A stretch of DNA of 23,587 bases from DATJSN01 sp035504095 (GTDB taxonomy: Bacteria > Planctomycetota > Phycisphaerae > WQYP01): assembly GCA_035504095.1 (NCBI GenBank), contig DATJSN010000105.1:1-23587 (forward strand), written 5' to 3'. Positions within the stretch are counted from its first letter, which is position 1. Each line of letters begins with the position of its first letter. Below are positions 1-7,026 of the stretch, piece after piece. Under the pieces are notes generated by a model. That model had not been told where the DNA came from, did no database searches, and saw only the letters and a program-made list of their open reading frames with translations. A program made the translations under genes and the position numbers.

Positions 1-252
1 ATTCAAATCCCAGAGGCGAATGACGCCGTCTCTACCGGCGGAAAGAGCTTCATGGGTATTGGGCACAAAGGCTACCGTCCAGATCTGGCCGATGTCTCCT
101 GAAAGCACGCCGACAACGGGGATTCGGCCATTGAACGGCGCATTGCCGGCGGTGTTATTGGCGGATTGATCGGCCAGGCTGATCGAGCACGGCGCTACAA
201 TGGCCAGAATCAACCACAGCGCCATGTAGAAGTGAGCACGGACGTTCAGCAT
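1..252 (-). CDS. Exported WD40-repeat protein, 5' part only (third paralogue of the WD40-Lon family)
   Basis: The 84 codons from an ATG at 252 down to base 1 are open and run off the left edge, so only the N-terminus is seen. It begins MLNVRAHFYMALWLILAIVA, a typical signal peptide, then continues into NAPFNGRIPVVGVLSGDIGQ and the first WD40 blade ending IRLWDLN. The same N-terminal layout opens the two complete genes to its right (starts at 3784 and 6322), so this is a third tandem copy. Whether it also carries the C-terminal Lon-like protease domain cannot be seen. Its upstream region holds the same promoter-like cassette as the other two. The product should act outside the cytoplasm. The family assignment is strong; the full architecture is an inference from the paralogues. 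Confidence 0.85.
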   Translation of the reverse strand, partial: MLNVRAHFYMALWLILAIVAPCSISLADQSANNTAGNAPFNGRIPVVGVLSGDIGQIWTVAFVPNTHEALSAGRDGVIRLWDLN

Positions 253-292
253 GACCGATCCAAAAAACCAGGAGCATTAAACGTTCAAAATG

Positions 293-321
293 AGCATAAA
301 CATCCCCAGAAATAATCTCAA
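293..321 (-). promoter_or_regulatory. Predicted promoter of the left-edge WD40 gene
   Basis: On the minus strand, TTGAGA (316-321) and TATGCT (293-298) are separated by 17 bp, and the -10 box ends about 40 bp before the ATG at 252. The same arrangement with the same spacing precedes the two paralogues (3823-3851 and 6364-6392), and the conservation is the main support. Confidence 0.55.
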
Positions 322-332
322 GAGTTATTACT

Positions 333-356
333 TAGGGAATACGGAACAGTGGACAG
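333..356. repeat. R2-family degenerate repeat (tagggaat.cggaacag)
   Basis: The stretch reads tagggaat, acggaacag, tggacag. It belongs to the gggaata/gggaaca family that recurs at 9930, 11191, 13844, 14660 and 23270. Here it lies in the gap between two WD40 genes. Confidence 0.5.
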
Positions 357-360
357 TTTT

Positions 361-415
361 TACCACGACGACACAATGAATCCGCAGATTAGCGCAGATT
401 TAACCACGAAAAGCG
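361..415. repeat. R1-family degenerate repeat (accacga type)
   Basis: Two taaccacga/taccacga units flank tccgcagatt and gcgcagatt units. The stretch resembles the copies at 6948-7020 and 9112-9176 and lies just downstream of the stop codon of the minus-strand gene ending at 416. Confidence 0.5.
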
Positions 416-3400
416 TTAAATTCCCTGCTGGATCATCTTCTGCATGGTTGCATGGTCCATTTCTAATGCTTCAAACTCTCCCGCCACCGCACCCAACTGG
501 TCCGCAATGGCTTGATCATTAGCTTCGCCGTTGGCAACCGCGTCGCACGCGTTAACCAGCGAAAGCATGTCATCAACCAGCGGCACCGTGTCGTCCGGGG
601 ACATGTTGCGAAGCTCTCCCAGAGAACGCCGCATTTTATTAACGACCACAGCCGGCAAAGTGTCCGGATTGAGCACCATAGTCTTACCATTTAAAATAAG
701 ATCATTGAGGGGATACACGTCAACCAGGGCTTCATATTCTGAGGCCGATTCTGAAAGTTTCGTCGGCTGTTTGCCCTGGGATTCCAGCAACATATACCGC
801 GCCGATGCGCAATTCGGATTCAGGGCCAGCACCTGCTCAAGTTCGCTTTTGACCTCGGGATCATAGAGCGCCCGATCGCCTTCAACCTGGAATTGGCCCT
901 GCACCTTTGAGAATAAATACATGGCCTCTTGCAGGTTCTTGGGCCGATCGGTGCGAATCAGCTCCTCGGCTTGTTGCAGGTTTGGCTCGGCGTAAATCTG
1001 GATTTTCCATGCGGTGTCCGGCCCATCCAGCAGCATGGCATCATGAAATTCCTGTAGATCGTCCTCCGGGATAATTACCGCTTTGCAGCCGCCATCGATG
1101 GCCCCCTGAATTTTGGCGGCCACGCCGCCGATGGCGCGGAGTTTCCAATCTACGGTGATTTCACCGGTCATGGCGAAAGTGTCATCGATATTGAAATTTT
1201 CCAGTGTGGACAGAATAAGAATGGCAAACGCGCCACCCGCGGAACCACCATCTTTTGATGAATATTCATCACCGAAGCTGATGTGAACGACCCCGTTTTG
1301 CCATATTGGGTAGCGCAGGTGAACCGCCCGTGACGCATCCTGCAAAGATTCTCGCATTTCGGGGCCAACCTGATTGTCATCGAATGCGACCTGTCCGGAG
1401 TTGGCGTTGCCCTGGTTATTCATGACCGTGGCGATAATGTCCAGGGTTTGCCCAACCATATCGCCGTTGTCGAGTATCAAAACCACGAGGCCGTGAATTT
1501 CTGCCTGGACCTGTTGGAAGTTTTTCTGGGTATTCTGATATTGCGGGCGGAAAATGGCATTGGGATCCACGGGCAGATTGGCCGGCGGCGGTGCATTGGA
1601 GATGCTGATGGGCGTAGGAGCATTGCCAGGCGGACTGGGCGTGTTGTTCCCCGGTGATGGCGTCTGGGTTTGACCCGGCGTCGAGGGCGACGGAATGTTG
1701 CTGACTACAACATCGGTTGACGGAGCATTATTATCCGCGGCGGTTAATCCCAACAGGCTAATCGTGCCATCTCTTGATCCCAAGAGGGCATAATTGCCGT
1801 CTGAACTGACGGCCACCGAAGTGATGGCTGAAGTGTGCCCCGTAGAAAAGCCAAATACCCGTCCATCACCGGCCAAAGGCCAGACATAAAGCAATTGATT
1901 GTCACCAACGGCAAACAAGTAATGGCCATCAGGCGTAATTGCCAAGTCCCAAATACGGCGACTCAGAGTAATGGATTGAACTTTTTGATGGGTTGCAAGA
2001 TCCCACTGGGTCACATTCGCCTGTCTGCCACAGCAAAAGAGGTACCGACCGTCCGGGGTATATGCCAGGCCATTAATTGCTAAAGTTTTCTCTGAGAGCG
2101 TGGCAATGAATTTCTGCTGTTGCATGGACCAGATCGAAATCTGGGATTGTTGTCCAGCGTTGGCGACATAGGCGCCATCTGGAGACCAGGCGACGGCAAA
2201 GACAGCTCCATCATTGCGTACGTAGGCAGGGACTTCCTCTCCGGTATGGAGATTCCACATTCTGCCGCCGTTTTGAGTTCCAATCACCACCCAATTGTCA
2301 TCCGGCGAAATGGCCGCGGAAAAAGCGTTGGCGCCACAGGTAAACGTGGATATCTGATTGCCGGTCGCGATGTCCCATACGCGAACCTCACCCGCTCGAT
2401 TGACGCTGACAAACGTTTTACCATCGGGAGAAACAGAAAGACCATAGCCCCAACCGTCTTTTGGATTGGTATCGCCGGTAAAAGTGCGAATTTGTTGAAG
2501 TGTATTCAAATCCCAAAGACGTATGATTTCGTCATCGCCAAAAGAAAGGGCTTCATGCGTACGGGGCACAAAGGCTACCGCCCAAACTTGACTGTTGTTT
2601 CCTCCAAGTTGGCCGAGAACGGGAATCCGGCCATCAAAAGGTGTTTGATTTGCCGTGGGTGCATTGCCGCTGGGGGCGGGCGTGTTGTCTGCGGGCGGGG
2701 GCGTCGGAGTTTGATCCGGGGTCAATGGCAAGGGATTGTTGTTTACAACAACGTCTGTTGGAAGAGTATCAGTCGTAGCATTTAATTCCAATACGCTGAT
2801 GTTCCGGTCTTGTGATCCCAACAAGGCATAATTCCCGTCGGAACTGACCGCAACCGAAGTAATGGCCGACGTATGTTCTGTTGAAAATCCGAACACCCGC
2901 GCCCGCGCAGCGCCTGCCAAAGGCCAGATATGAAGCAGGCGATCATCTCCGACAGCAAACAGATAACGATCATCGGGTGTAACCGCCAGGCTGCAAACAT
3001 ACCCGTCCAAAGTGACATATTGAACCTTTTGATCGGTTGAAAGATCCCACTGGGTTACATTTGCCTTTCTGCCACCGCAAAAGAGATATCGGCCGTCCGG
3101 CGTATACGCCAGGCAACCAATCATGCCGGTGTTTTCAACGAGTGTGGTGTTAAATTCATGCTGCTGCATGGACCAGATCAGAATCCTGGATTTATCTCCA
3201 GCGGCGGCGACGTACTGGCCATTGGGTGACCAGGCAACGGCGCGGTCGCCTCCATCTTTATGTGCATAGGCAGTGACTTCCTGGCCGGTTTTAAGATTCA
3301 ACATACTGCCGCCGGATTGAGTTCCAATAACAACCCAATTGCCATCCGGTGAGATAGCCGCGGCAAAAGCCGGGCTGTTGCAGGTAAAGGTGGATATCCG

Positions 3401-3784
3401 ATTGCCGGTCGCAATGTCCCATACACTAATAACATGATGCAGACTGGCGGTGACAAACGTTCTGCCATCAGGAGAAACGCAAAGAGCATGTATGGGTCCG
3501 GCGTCGCTGGAGAAAGTGCGAATCTGCTGGAGTGTGTTCAAATCCCAAAGGCGTATGACCCCGTCATTACCGGAAGAAAGGACTTTATTGGTATTGGGAA
3601 CAAATGCTACTGCCCAGACCTGATCGGTGCTTCCCGTGAGCTGGCCCAGAACAGGGATTTTGCCATTGAATGGCACCTGTTTTGCTGCCCCCTCGGCAGA
3701 TTGAGCCATACAAGTTACGCAAAGCGCCGCCACGGCCAGAGTCAACCACAGCGTTACATAGAAATGAACACGAATATTCCGCAT
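416..3784 (-). CDS. Exported double-WD40 propeller / Lon-like (S16) serine protease fusion
   Basis: This 1122-residue protein starts with a signal peptide (about 1-28, ending VTCMAQ). Two seven-bladed WD40 propellers follow (about 45-335 and 385-690), recognised by repeated IRLWDLNT, VWDIATGN, VTQWDLST and IWSMQQ strands. Each is followed by a Pro/Thr/Asn-rich linker. From about 762 comes a Lon proteolytic domain: DGGSAGGAF holds the predicted nucleophile S848 and IGGVAAKIQGA the general base K891. Their 43-residue spacing equals that of E. coli Lon (S679/K722). MTGEIT and VIIPEDD also match the family. No AAA+ module is present, so proteolysis should not need ATP. A helical, TPR-like tail ends the protein (about 950-1122). 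The substrate is unknown. The two propellers are near copies of each other, suggesting fusion of two neighbouring genes. The fold and catalytic residues are secure; the biological role is not. Confidence 0.88.
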   Translation of the reverse strand: MRNIRVHFYVTLWLTLAVAALCVTCMAQSAEGAAKQVPFNGKIPVLGQLTGSTDQVWAVAFVPNTNKVLSSGNDGVIRLWDLNTLQQIRTFSSDAGPIHALCVSPDGRTFVTASLHHVISVWDIATGNRISTFTCNSPAFAAAISPDGNWVVIGTQSGGSMLNLKTGQEVTAYAHKDGGDRAVAWSPNGQYVAAAGDKSRILIWSMQQHEFNTTLVENTGMIGCLAYTPDGRYLFCGGRKANVTQWDLSTDQKVQYVTLDGYVCSLAVTPDDRYLFAVGDDRLLHIWPLAGAARARVFGFSTEHTSAITSVAVSSDGNYALLGSQDRNISVLELNATTDTLPTDVVVNNNPLPLTPDQTPTPPPADNTPAPSGNAPTANQTPFDGRIPVLGQLGGNNSQVWAVAFVPRTHEALSFGDDEIIRLWDLNTLQQIRTFTGDTNPKDGWGYGLSVSPDGKTFVSVNRAGEVRVWDIATGNQISTFTCGANAFSAAISPDDNWVVIGTQNGGRMWNLHTGEEVPAYVRNDGAVFAVAWSPDGAYVANAGQQSQISIWSMQQQKFIATLSEKTLAINGLAYTPDGRYLFCCGRQANVTQWDLATHQKVQSITLSRRIWDLAITPDGHYLFAVGDNQLLYVWPLAGDGRVFGFSTGHTSAITSVAVSSDGNYALLGSRDGTISLLGLTAADNNAPSTDVVVSNIPSPSTPGQTQTPSPGNNTPSPPGNAPTPISISNAPPPANLPVDPNAIFRPQYQNTQKNFQQVQAEIHGLVVLILDNGDMVGQTLDIIATVMNNQGNANSGQVAFDDNQVGPEMRESLQDASRAVHLRYPIWQNGVVHISFGDEYSSKDGGSAGGAFAILILSTLENFNIDDTFAMTGEITVDWKLRAIGGVAAKIQGAIDGGCKAVIIPEDDLQEFHDAMLLDGPDTAWKIQIYAEPNLQQAEELIRTDRPKNLQEAMYLFSKVQGQFQVEGDRALYDPEVKSELEQVLALNPNCASARYMLLESQGKQPTKLSESASEYEALVDVYPLNDLILNGKTMVLNPDTLPAVVVNKMRRSLGELRNMSPDDTVPLVDDMLSLVNACDAVANGEANDQAIADQLGAVAGEFEALEMDHATMQKMIQQGI

Positions 3785-3822
3785 AAGCGATACCGAAACT
3801 AGAAGCTGTTTAGCGTAAAATC

Positions 3823-3851
3823 AGGATAAGTATTCTGCGCGATAATCGCAA
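3823..3851 (-). promoter_or_regulatory. Predicted promoter of the double-WD40-Lon gene
   Basis: On the minus strand, TTGCGA (3846-3851) and TATCCT (3823-3828) lie 17 bp apart, and the -10 box is about 39 bp before the ATG at 3784. The spacing and surrounding bases match the upstream regions of both paralogues. The Shine-Dalgarno sequence is weak. Confidence 0.55.
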
Positions 3852-3909
3852 GAGTTTACTAAAGAGATGCTGTTTATATTTGTAAAACCATTCCCCCGAA
3901 TTCATGGGT

Positions 3910-3945
3910 CAATCTCAACACCGAAGACTGAACGCTGAAAAACCG
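3910..3945. repeat. R3-family degenerate repeat (caatct.aacaccgaa.actg)
   Basis: A 21-bp unit at 3910-3930 matches the unit at 23361-23381 at 19 of 21 positions. It is followed by further ctgaa-type units. It lies between two WD40-Lon genes, just downstream of the stop codon at 3953. Confidence 0.5.
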
Positions 3946-3952
3946 TGAAATT

Positions 3953-6322
3953 CTAAATTCCCTGCTGGATCATTTTTTGCATCGTTGCATGATCCATCTG
4001 TAAAGCTTCCAATTGACCCGCCACTGTGCTCAACTGGTCCGCGACGTCTTGGCTATCGGCTTGGCCATTGGCGAAGTCATCGCAGGCGTTGACCAATGAA
4101 AGCAGATCTTCAACGAGTGGCACCGTGTCGTCCGGGGAAATGTCGCGAAGCTCTCCCAGACTGCGTCGCATTTTATTGACGACCAATGTTGGCAGCGTGT
4201 CCTGATTGATGATCACGTTTTTGTCGCTGAAAATGAGATCCAGGATTGGGTACACATCAACAAAGGCTTCATATTCTGAAGCCGATTCCGAGAGCTTCGT
4301 CGGCTGTTTGCCCTGGGATTCCAGCAACATATACCGCGCCGATGCACAATTCGGATTCAGGGCGAGCACCTGCTCAAGGTCGCTTTTGACCTCGGGATCA
4401 TAAAGAGCCCGATCACCTTCGTCCTGGAATTGGCCCTGCACCTTTGAGAATAAATACATAGCCTCTTGCAGGTTCTTGGGCCGGTCGGTGCGAATCTGCT
4501 CTTCGGCTTGTTGCAGGTTTGGCTCGGTATAAATCTGAATTTTCCATGCGGTATCCGGCCCATCCAGGAGCATGGCGTCATGAAATTCCTGCAGGTCATC
4601 CTGCGGGATAATCACCGCGGTACATCCGCCGTCGATGGCCCCCTGAATTTTGGCCCCGACGCCGCCGATGGCGCGGAGTTTCCAATCGGCGGTGATTTCG
4701 CCGGTCATGGCAAAATTGTCATCGATATCAAAATTTTCCAGTGTGGACAAAATAAGAAGGGCAAACGCACCGCCTGCGGAACCGCCGTCTTTTTGAGAAT
4801 ATTGATCGCCGAAACTGATGTGAACGACCCCGTTTTGCCATATTGGGTAGCGCAGGTGAACTACCTGTGACGCTTCCTGCAAAGATTGTCGCATGTCGGG
4901 GCCAACCTGATTGTCATCGAATGCGACCTGTCCGGAGTTGGTGTTGCCCTGGTCATTCATGACCGTGGCAATGATGTCCAGAGTCTGGCCGACCATGTCG
5001 CCGCTATCCAGAGGTGAAACCACCAGGCCGTGGATTTCCGCCTGAACTTTTTCGAAATTTTTTTGCGTATCCTGATATTGCGGACGGAAAATCGAATTCG
5101 GATCGGCAGGCAGGCTGGGCGGTTGCGGCGTGCCGGAAATGCTGATGGGCGTAGGTGTATAACCGATGGGTGTTGGAGCAGGCATGGGCGCGGGAGCGGG
5201 CGGGGGCGTGTTGTTCTCCGGCGGGGGCGCCTGAGTTTGGCTGGGCGCCGGCGGCGGCGATTGGGTGTTGTTTACCGCCACGTCCGTTGAAGAAGCGTTG
5301 TTACCCGCGCCATTCAACCCCAGCACGCTCACCGTCATGTCTTTTGATCCCAATAAGGCATAGTTCCCGTCTGAACTAATGGCAACCGAAGTAATGTCCC
5401 AGGTATGCCCCGTCGAAAAAATAAATACCTGACTGCCGGACAGAGGCCAGACATAAAGAAAGTTGTCGTATCCGACCGCGAATACATAACGTCCGTCAGG
5501 AGTAACTGCCATGCTCCAAACGCCATGCGTCATGGTGACGGTTTGAATATTCCGCTGGGTTGAAAGATCCCATTTGGTCACAGTAGCTCCTCCGGCATCA
5601 CCCGGCTGAGAAGCGCCGGAAAACAGATACCGGTCGTCCGGTGTAAATGCTAAGCCGCCAAACGACTTGCCACTTTCAGAAAGCGTGCTGATAAATTTGT
5701 GTTGTTGCATCGACCAGATGCAAATCTTGGAGCCGCCGTCGGCGACATATTCTCCATCGTGTGACCATGCGAGGGCATAGACGGTATTGTTCGCATGTGC
5801 ATATGAGACGACTTCCTGGTGAGTATGTAAGTTCCACATTCTGCCGCCGGATTGAGTTCCGACGACAACCCAATTTCCCTCGGGCGATACAGCCACCGAA
5901 AAGGCCGGCATGCCGCAGGTAAACTTGTATAGCTGATTCCCGCTCGCGATGTCCCAAACACATACATTGCCGCTGTGACTGGCGCTGACAAATGTTTTCC
6001 CGTCGTGAGAAACGCAAAGGCAGTGTACCGGACTCTGATCGATGGAGAATGAGCGAATCTGCTTAAGCGTGTTCCAGTCCCAGAGGTATATAACGCCTTT
6101 TCTGCCGGCACAAAGGGCTTCATGAGTGCCGGGCACAAAGGCTACCGTCCAGATTCTCCCGATGTCTCCATTAAGATGACCCAGAACGGGTATCCGGCCG
6201 TTGAAAGGCGCATTGCTTGCCGTACTGGTGTCTGATTGATCGGCCAGACAGGTTGAGCGCGGCGCAGCGACGGCCAGAATTAACCACAGTGTTACATGGA
6301 ATAAAGCACGAAATTTCAACAT
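3953..6322 (-). CDS. Exported WD40 propeller / Lon-like (S16) serine protease fusion
   Basis: This 789-residue protein has the single-propeller form of the family. A signal peptide (about 1-28, ending TCLADQ) is followed by one seven-bladed WD40 propeller (about 40-345) and a Pro-rich linker with repeated PPAP/PAPMPAP motifs (about 350-410). The Lon proteolytic domain spans about 428-610. Its predicted nucleophile is S515 in GGSAGGAF and its general base K558 in IGGVGAKIQ, 43 residues apart as in Lon. A helical tail with TPR-like character ends in MQKMIQQGI, the same C-terminus as the neighbour. There is no ATPase domain, so it is best described as an ATP-independent, extracytoplasmic Lon-like protease. 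The propeller may be a docking surface for substrate or partner (inference). The gene has its own promoter-like element, so the tandem genes may be expressed independently. Confidence 0.88.
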   Translation of the reverse strand: MLKFRALFHVTLWLILAVAAPRSTCLADQSDTSTASNAPFNGRIPVLGHLNGDIGRIWTVAFVPGTHEALCAGRKGVIYLWDWNTLKQIRSFSIDQSPVHCLCVSHDGKTFVSASHSGNVCVWDIASGNQLYKFTCGMPAFSVAVSPEGNWVVVGTQSGGRMWNLHTHQEVVSYAHANNTVYALAWSHDGEYVADGGSKICIWSMQQHKFISTLSESGKSFGGLAFTPDDRYLFSGASQPGDAGGATVTKWDLSTQRNIQTVTMTHGVWSMAVTPDGRYVFAVGYDNFLYVWPLSGSQVFIFSTGHTWDITSVAISSDGNYALLGSKDMTVSVLGLNGAGNNASSTDVAVNNTQSPPPAPSQTQAPPPENNTPPPAPAPMPAPTPIGYTPTPISISGTPQPPSLPADPNSIFRPQYQDTQKNFEKVQAEIHGLVVSPLDSGDMVGQTLDIIATVMNDQGNTNSGQVAFDDNQVGPDMRQSLQEASQVVHLRYPIWQNGVVHISFGDQYSQKDGGSAGGAFALLILSTLENFDIDDNFAMTGEITADWKLRAIGGVGAKIQGAIDGGCTAVIIPQDDLQEFHDAMLLDGPDTAWKIQIYTEPNLQQAEEQIRTDRPKNLQEAMYLFSKVQGQFQDEGDRALYDPEVKSDLEQVLALNPNCASARYMLLESQGKQPTKLSESASEYEAFVDVYPILDLIFSDKNVIINQDTLPTLVVNKMRRSLGELRDISPDDTVPLVEDLLSLVNACDDFANGQADSQDVADQLSTVAGQLEALQMDHATMQKMIQQGI

Positions 6323-6363
6323 ACCTGATACCAGGATCTGTAAGCCTTGTGTATTCGAAAATC

Positions 6364-6392
6364 AGCATAAATACGCTTGGAAATAACCGCAA
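6364..6392 (-). promoter_or_regulatory. Predicted promoter of the single-WD40-Lon gene
   Basis: On the minus strand, TTGCGG (6387-6392) and TATGCT (6364-6369) are 17 bp apart, with the -10 box about 42 bp before the ATG at 6322. It is the third copy of the conserved cassette found before each WD40 gene. Confidence 0.55.
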
Positions 6393-6439
6393 GAGTTATT
6401 GTTTTGTTGTAATTAAGAATCTCTTAAGCAAAGAGGCTT

Positions 6440-6943
6440 TTAAATTGGCAAAACCATTTCGCGGTAAGTTGTCCGGAAGCCGAGTTGTTCAAACAGCGCG
6501 CGGGCAGGGGTGTTGGCCTCGGCGGCCATCAGACGCAATTGATTGACGCCTTTACTTGTCGCCCAGTCTTTGGCGGTAAGCATAAGTTTGCGAGCGATGC
6601 CGTGGCGGCGAAATTCAGGTTTGACCGCCATGTCGTGGATAAAGGCATAGTTGGTGAACGCATAAATGGGAATTTCAGGCATGATGGCCGCGACCAGACC
6701 GCCGGCAATAATCGCGGGCTTCTTTTTTGTCCCTGGCAGGCGCGCCACCAAATAAAGCCATTCTGGTTTTTCGAGATTGCCCGTCATCCAATTGATGTAG
6801 CGCTGGCGGATGTCCGCACGAAGCTGCCAGCGCAGCGGCCAGTAGTTTTCATGCTGGCGTTCCACAATCAGGCAAAGATCGACCAGCTCCGGGATGTCGG
6901 CGTGCTTCGCTGGTTCGCAGATAATTGGTTTTAATTTATTCAT
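6440..6943 (-). CDS. GNAT-family N-acetyltransferase
   Basis: This predicted acetyl-CoA-dependent N-acetyltransferase has 167 residues from the ATG at 6943 (MNKLKPII). A longer reading from 6982 is possible but would recruit 13 residues from an intergenic repeat, so 6943 is preferred. GNAT motif A is visible around residues 104-120: DMAVKPEFRRHGIARKLM, with the acetyl-CoA pyrophosphate-binding R/Q-x-x-G-x-G/A loop as RRHGIA (112-117). Motif B follows with A.ALFEQLGFR near the C-terminus. The length is normal for a single-domain GNAT. The substrate is unknown. The gene lies 83 bp downstream of ligA on the same strand, across a repeat with a large inverted pair, so co-transcription is uncertain. 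Confidence 0.85.
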   Translation of the reverse strand: MNKLKPIICEPAKHADIPELVDLCLIVERQHENYWPLRWQLRADIRQRYINWMTGNLEKPEWLYLVARLPGTKKKPAIIAGGLVAAIMPEIPIYAFTNYAFIHDMAVKPEFRRHGIARKLMLTAKDWATSKGVNQLRLMAAEANTPARALFEQLGFRTTYREMVLPI

Positions 6944-6947
6944 AATG

Positions 6948-7020
6948 CCACAGAGATCATAGAGTTTTACCACGGATAACACGGATAAATAATATTGCTA
7001 TCAGTATAATCCGTGGTAAA
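6948..7020. repeat. R1-family repeat containing a perfect 12-bp inverted repeat
   Basis: The gap between ligA and the acetyltransferase gene holds gccacagag, then TTTACCACGGAT at 6966-6977, aacacggataa, and the exact inverse ATCCGTGGTAAA at 7009-7020. The arms are 31 bp apart. No T-run follows on either strand, so it does not look like an intrinsic terminator. Confidence 0.65.
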
Positions 7021-7026
7021 CCAATT

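Noticed and set aside
6944..6982. Longer GNAT start at 6982
   Set aside because: The added residues come from the R1 repeat. The ATG at 6943 begins directly at normal GNAT sequence.
6966..7020. Inverted repeat after ligA as an intrinsic terminator
   Set aside because: The spacer is 31 bp and no T-run follows on either strand.
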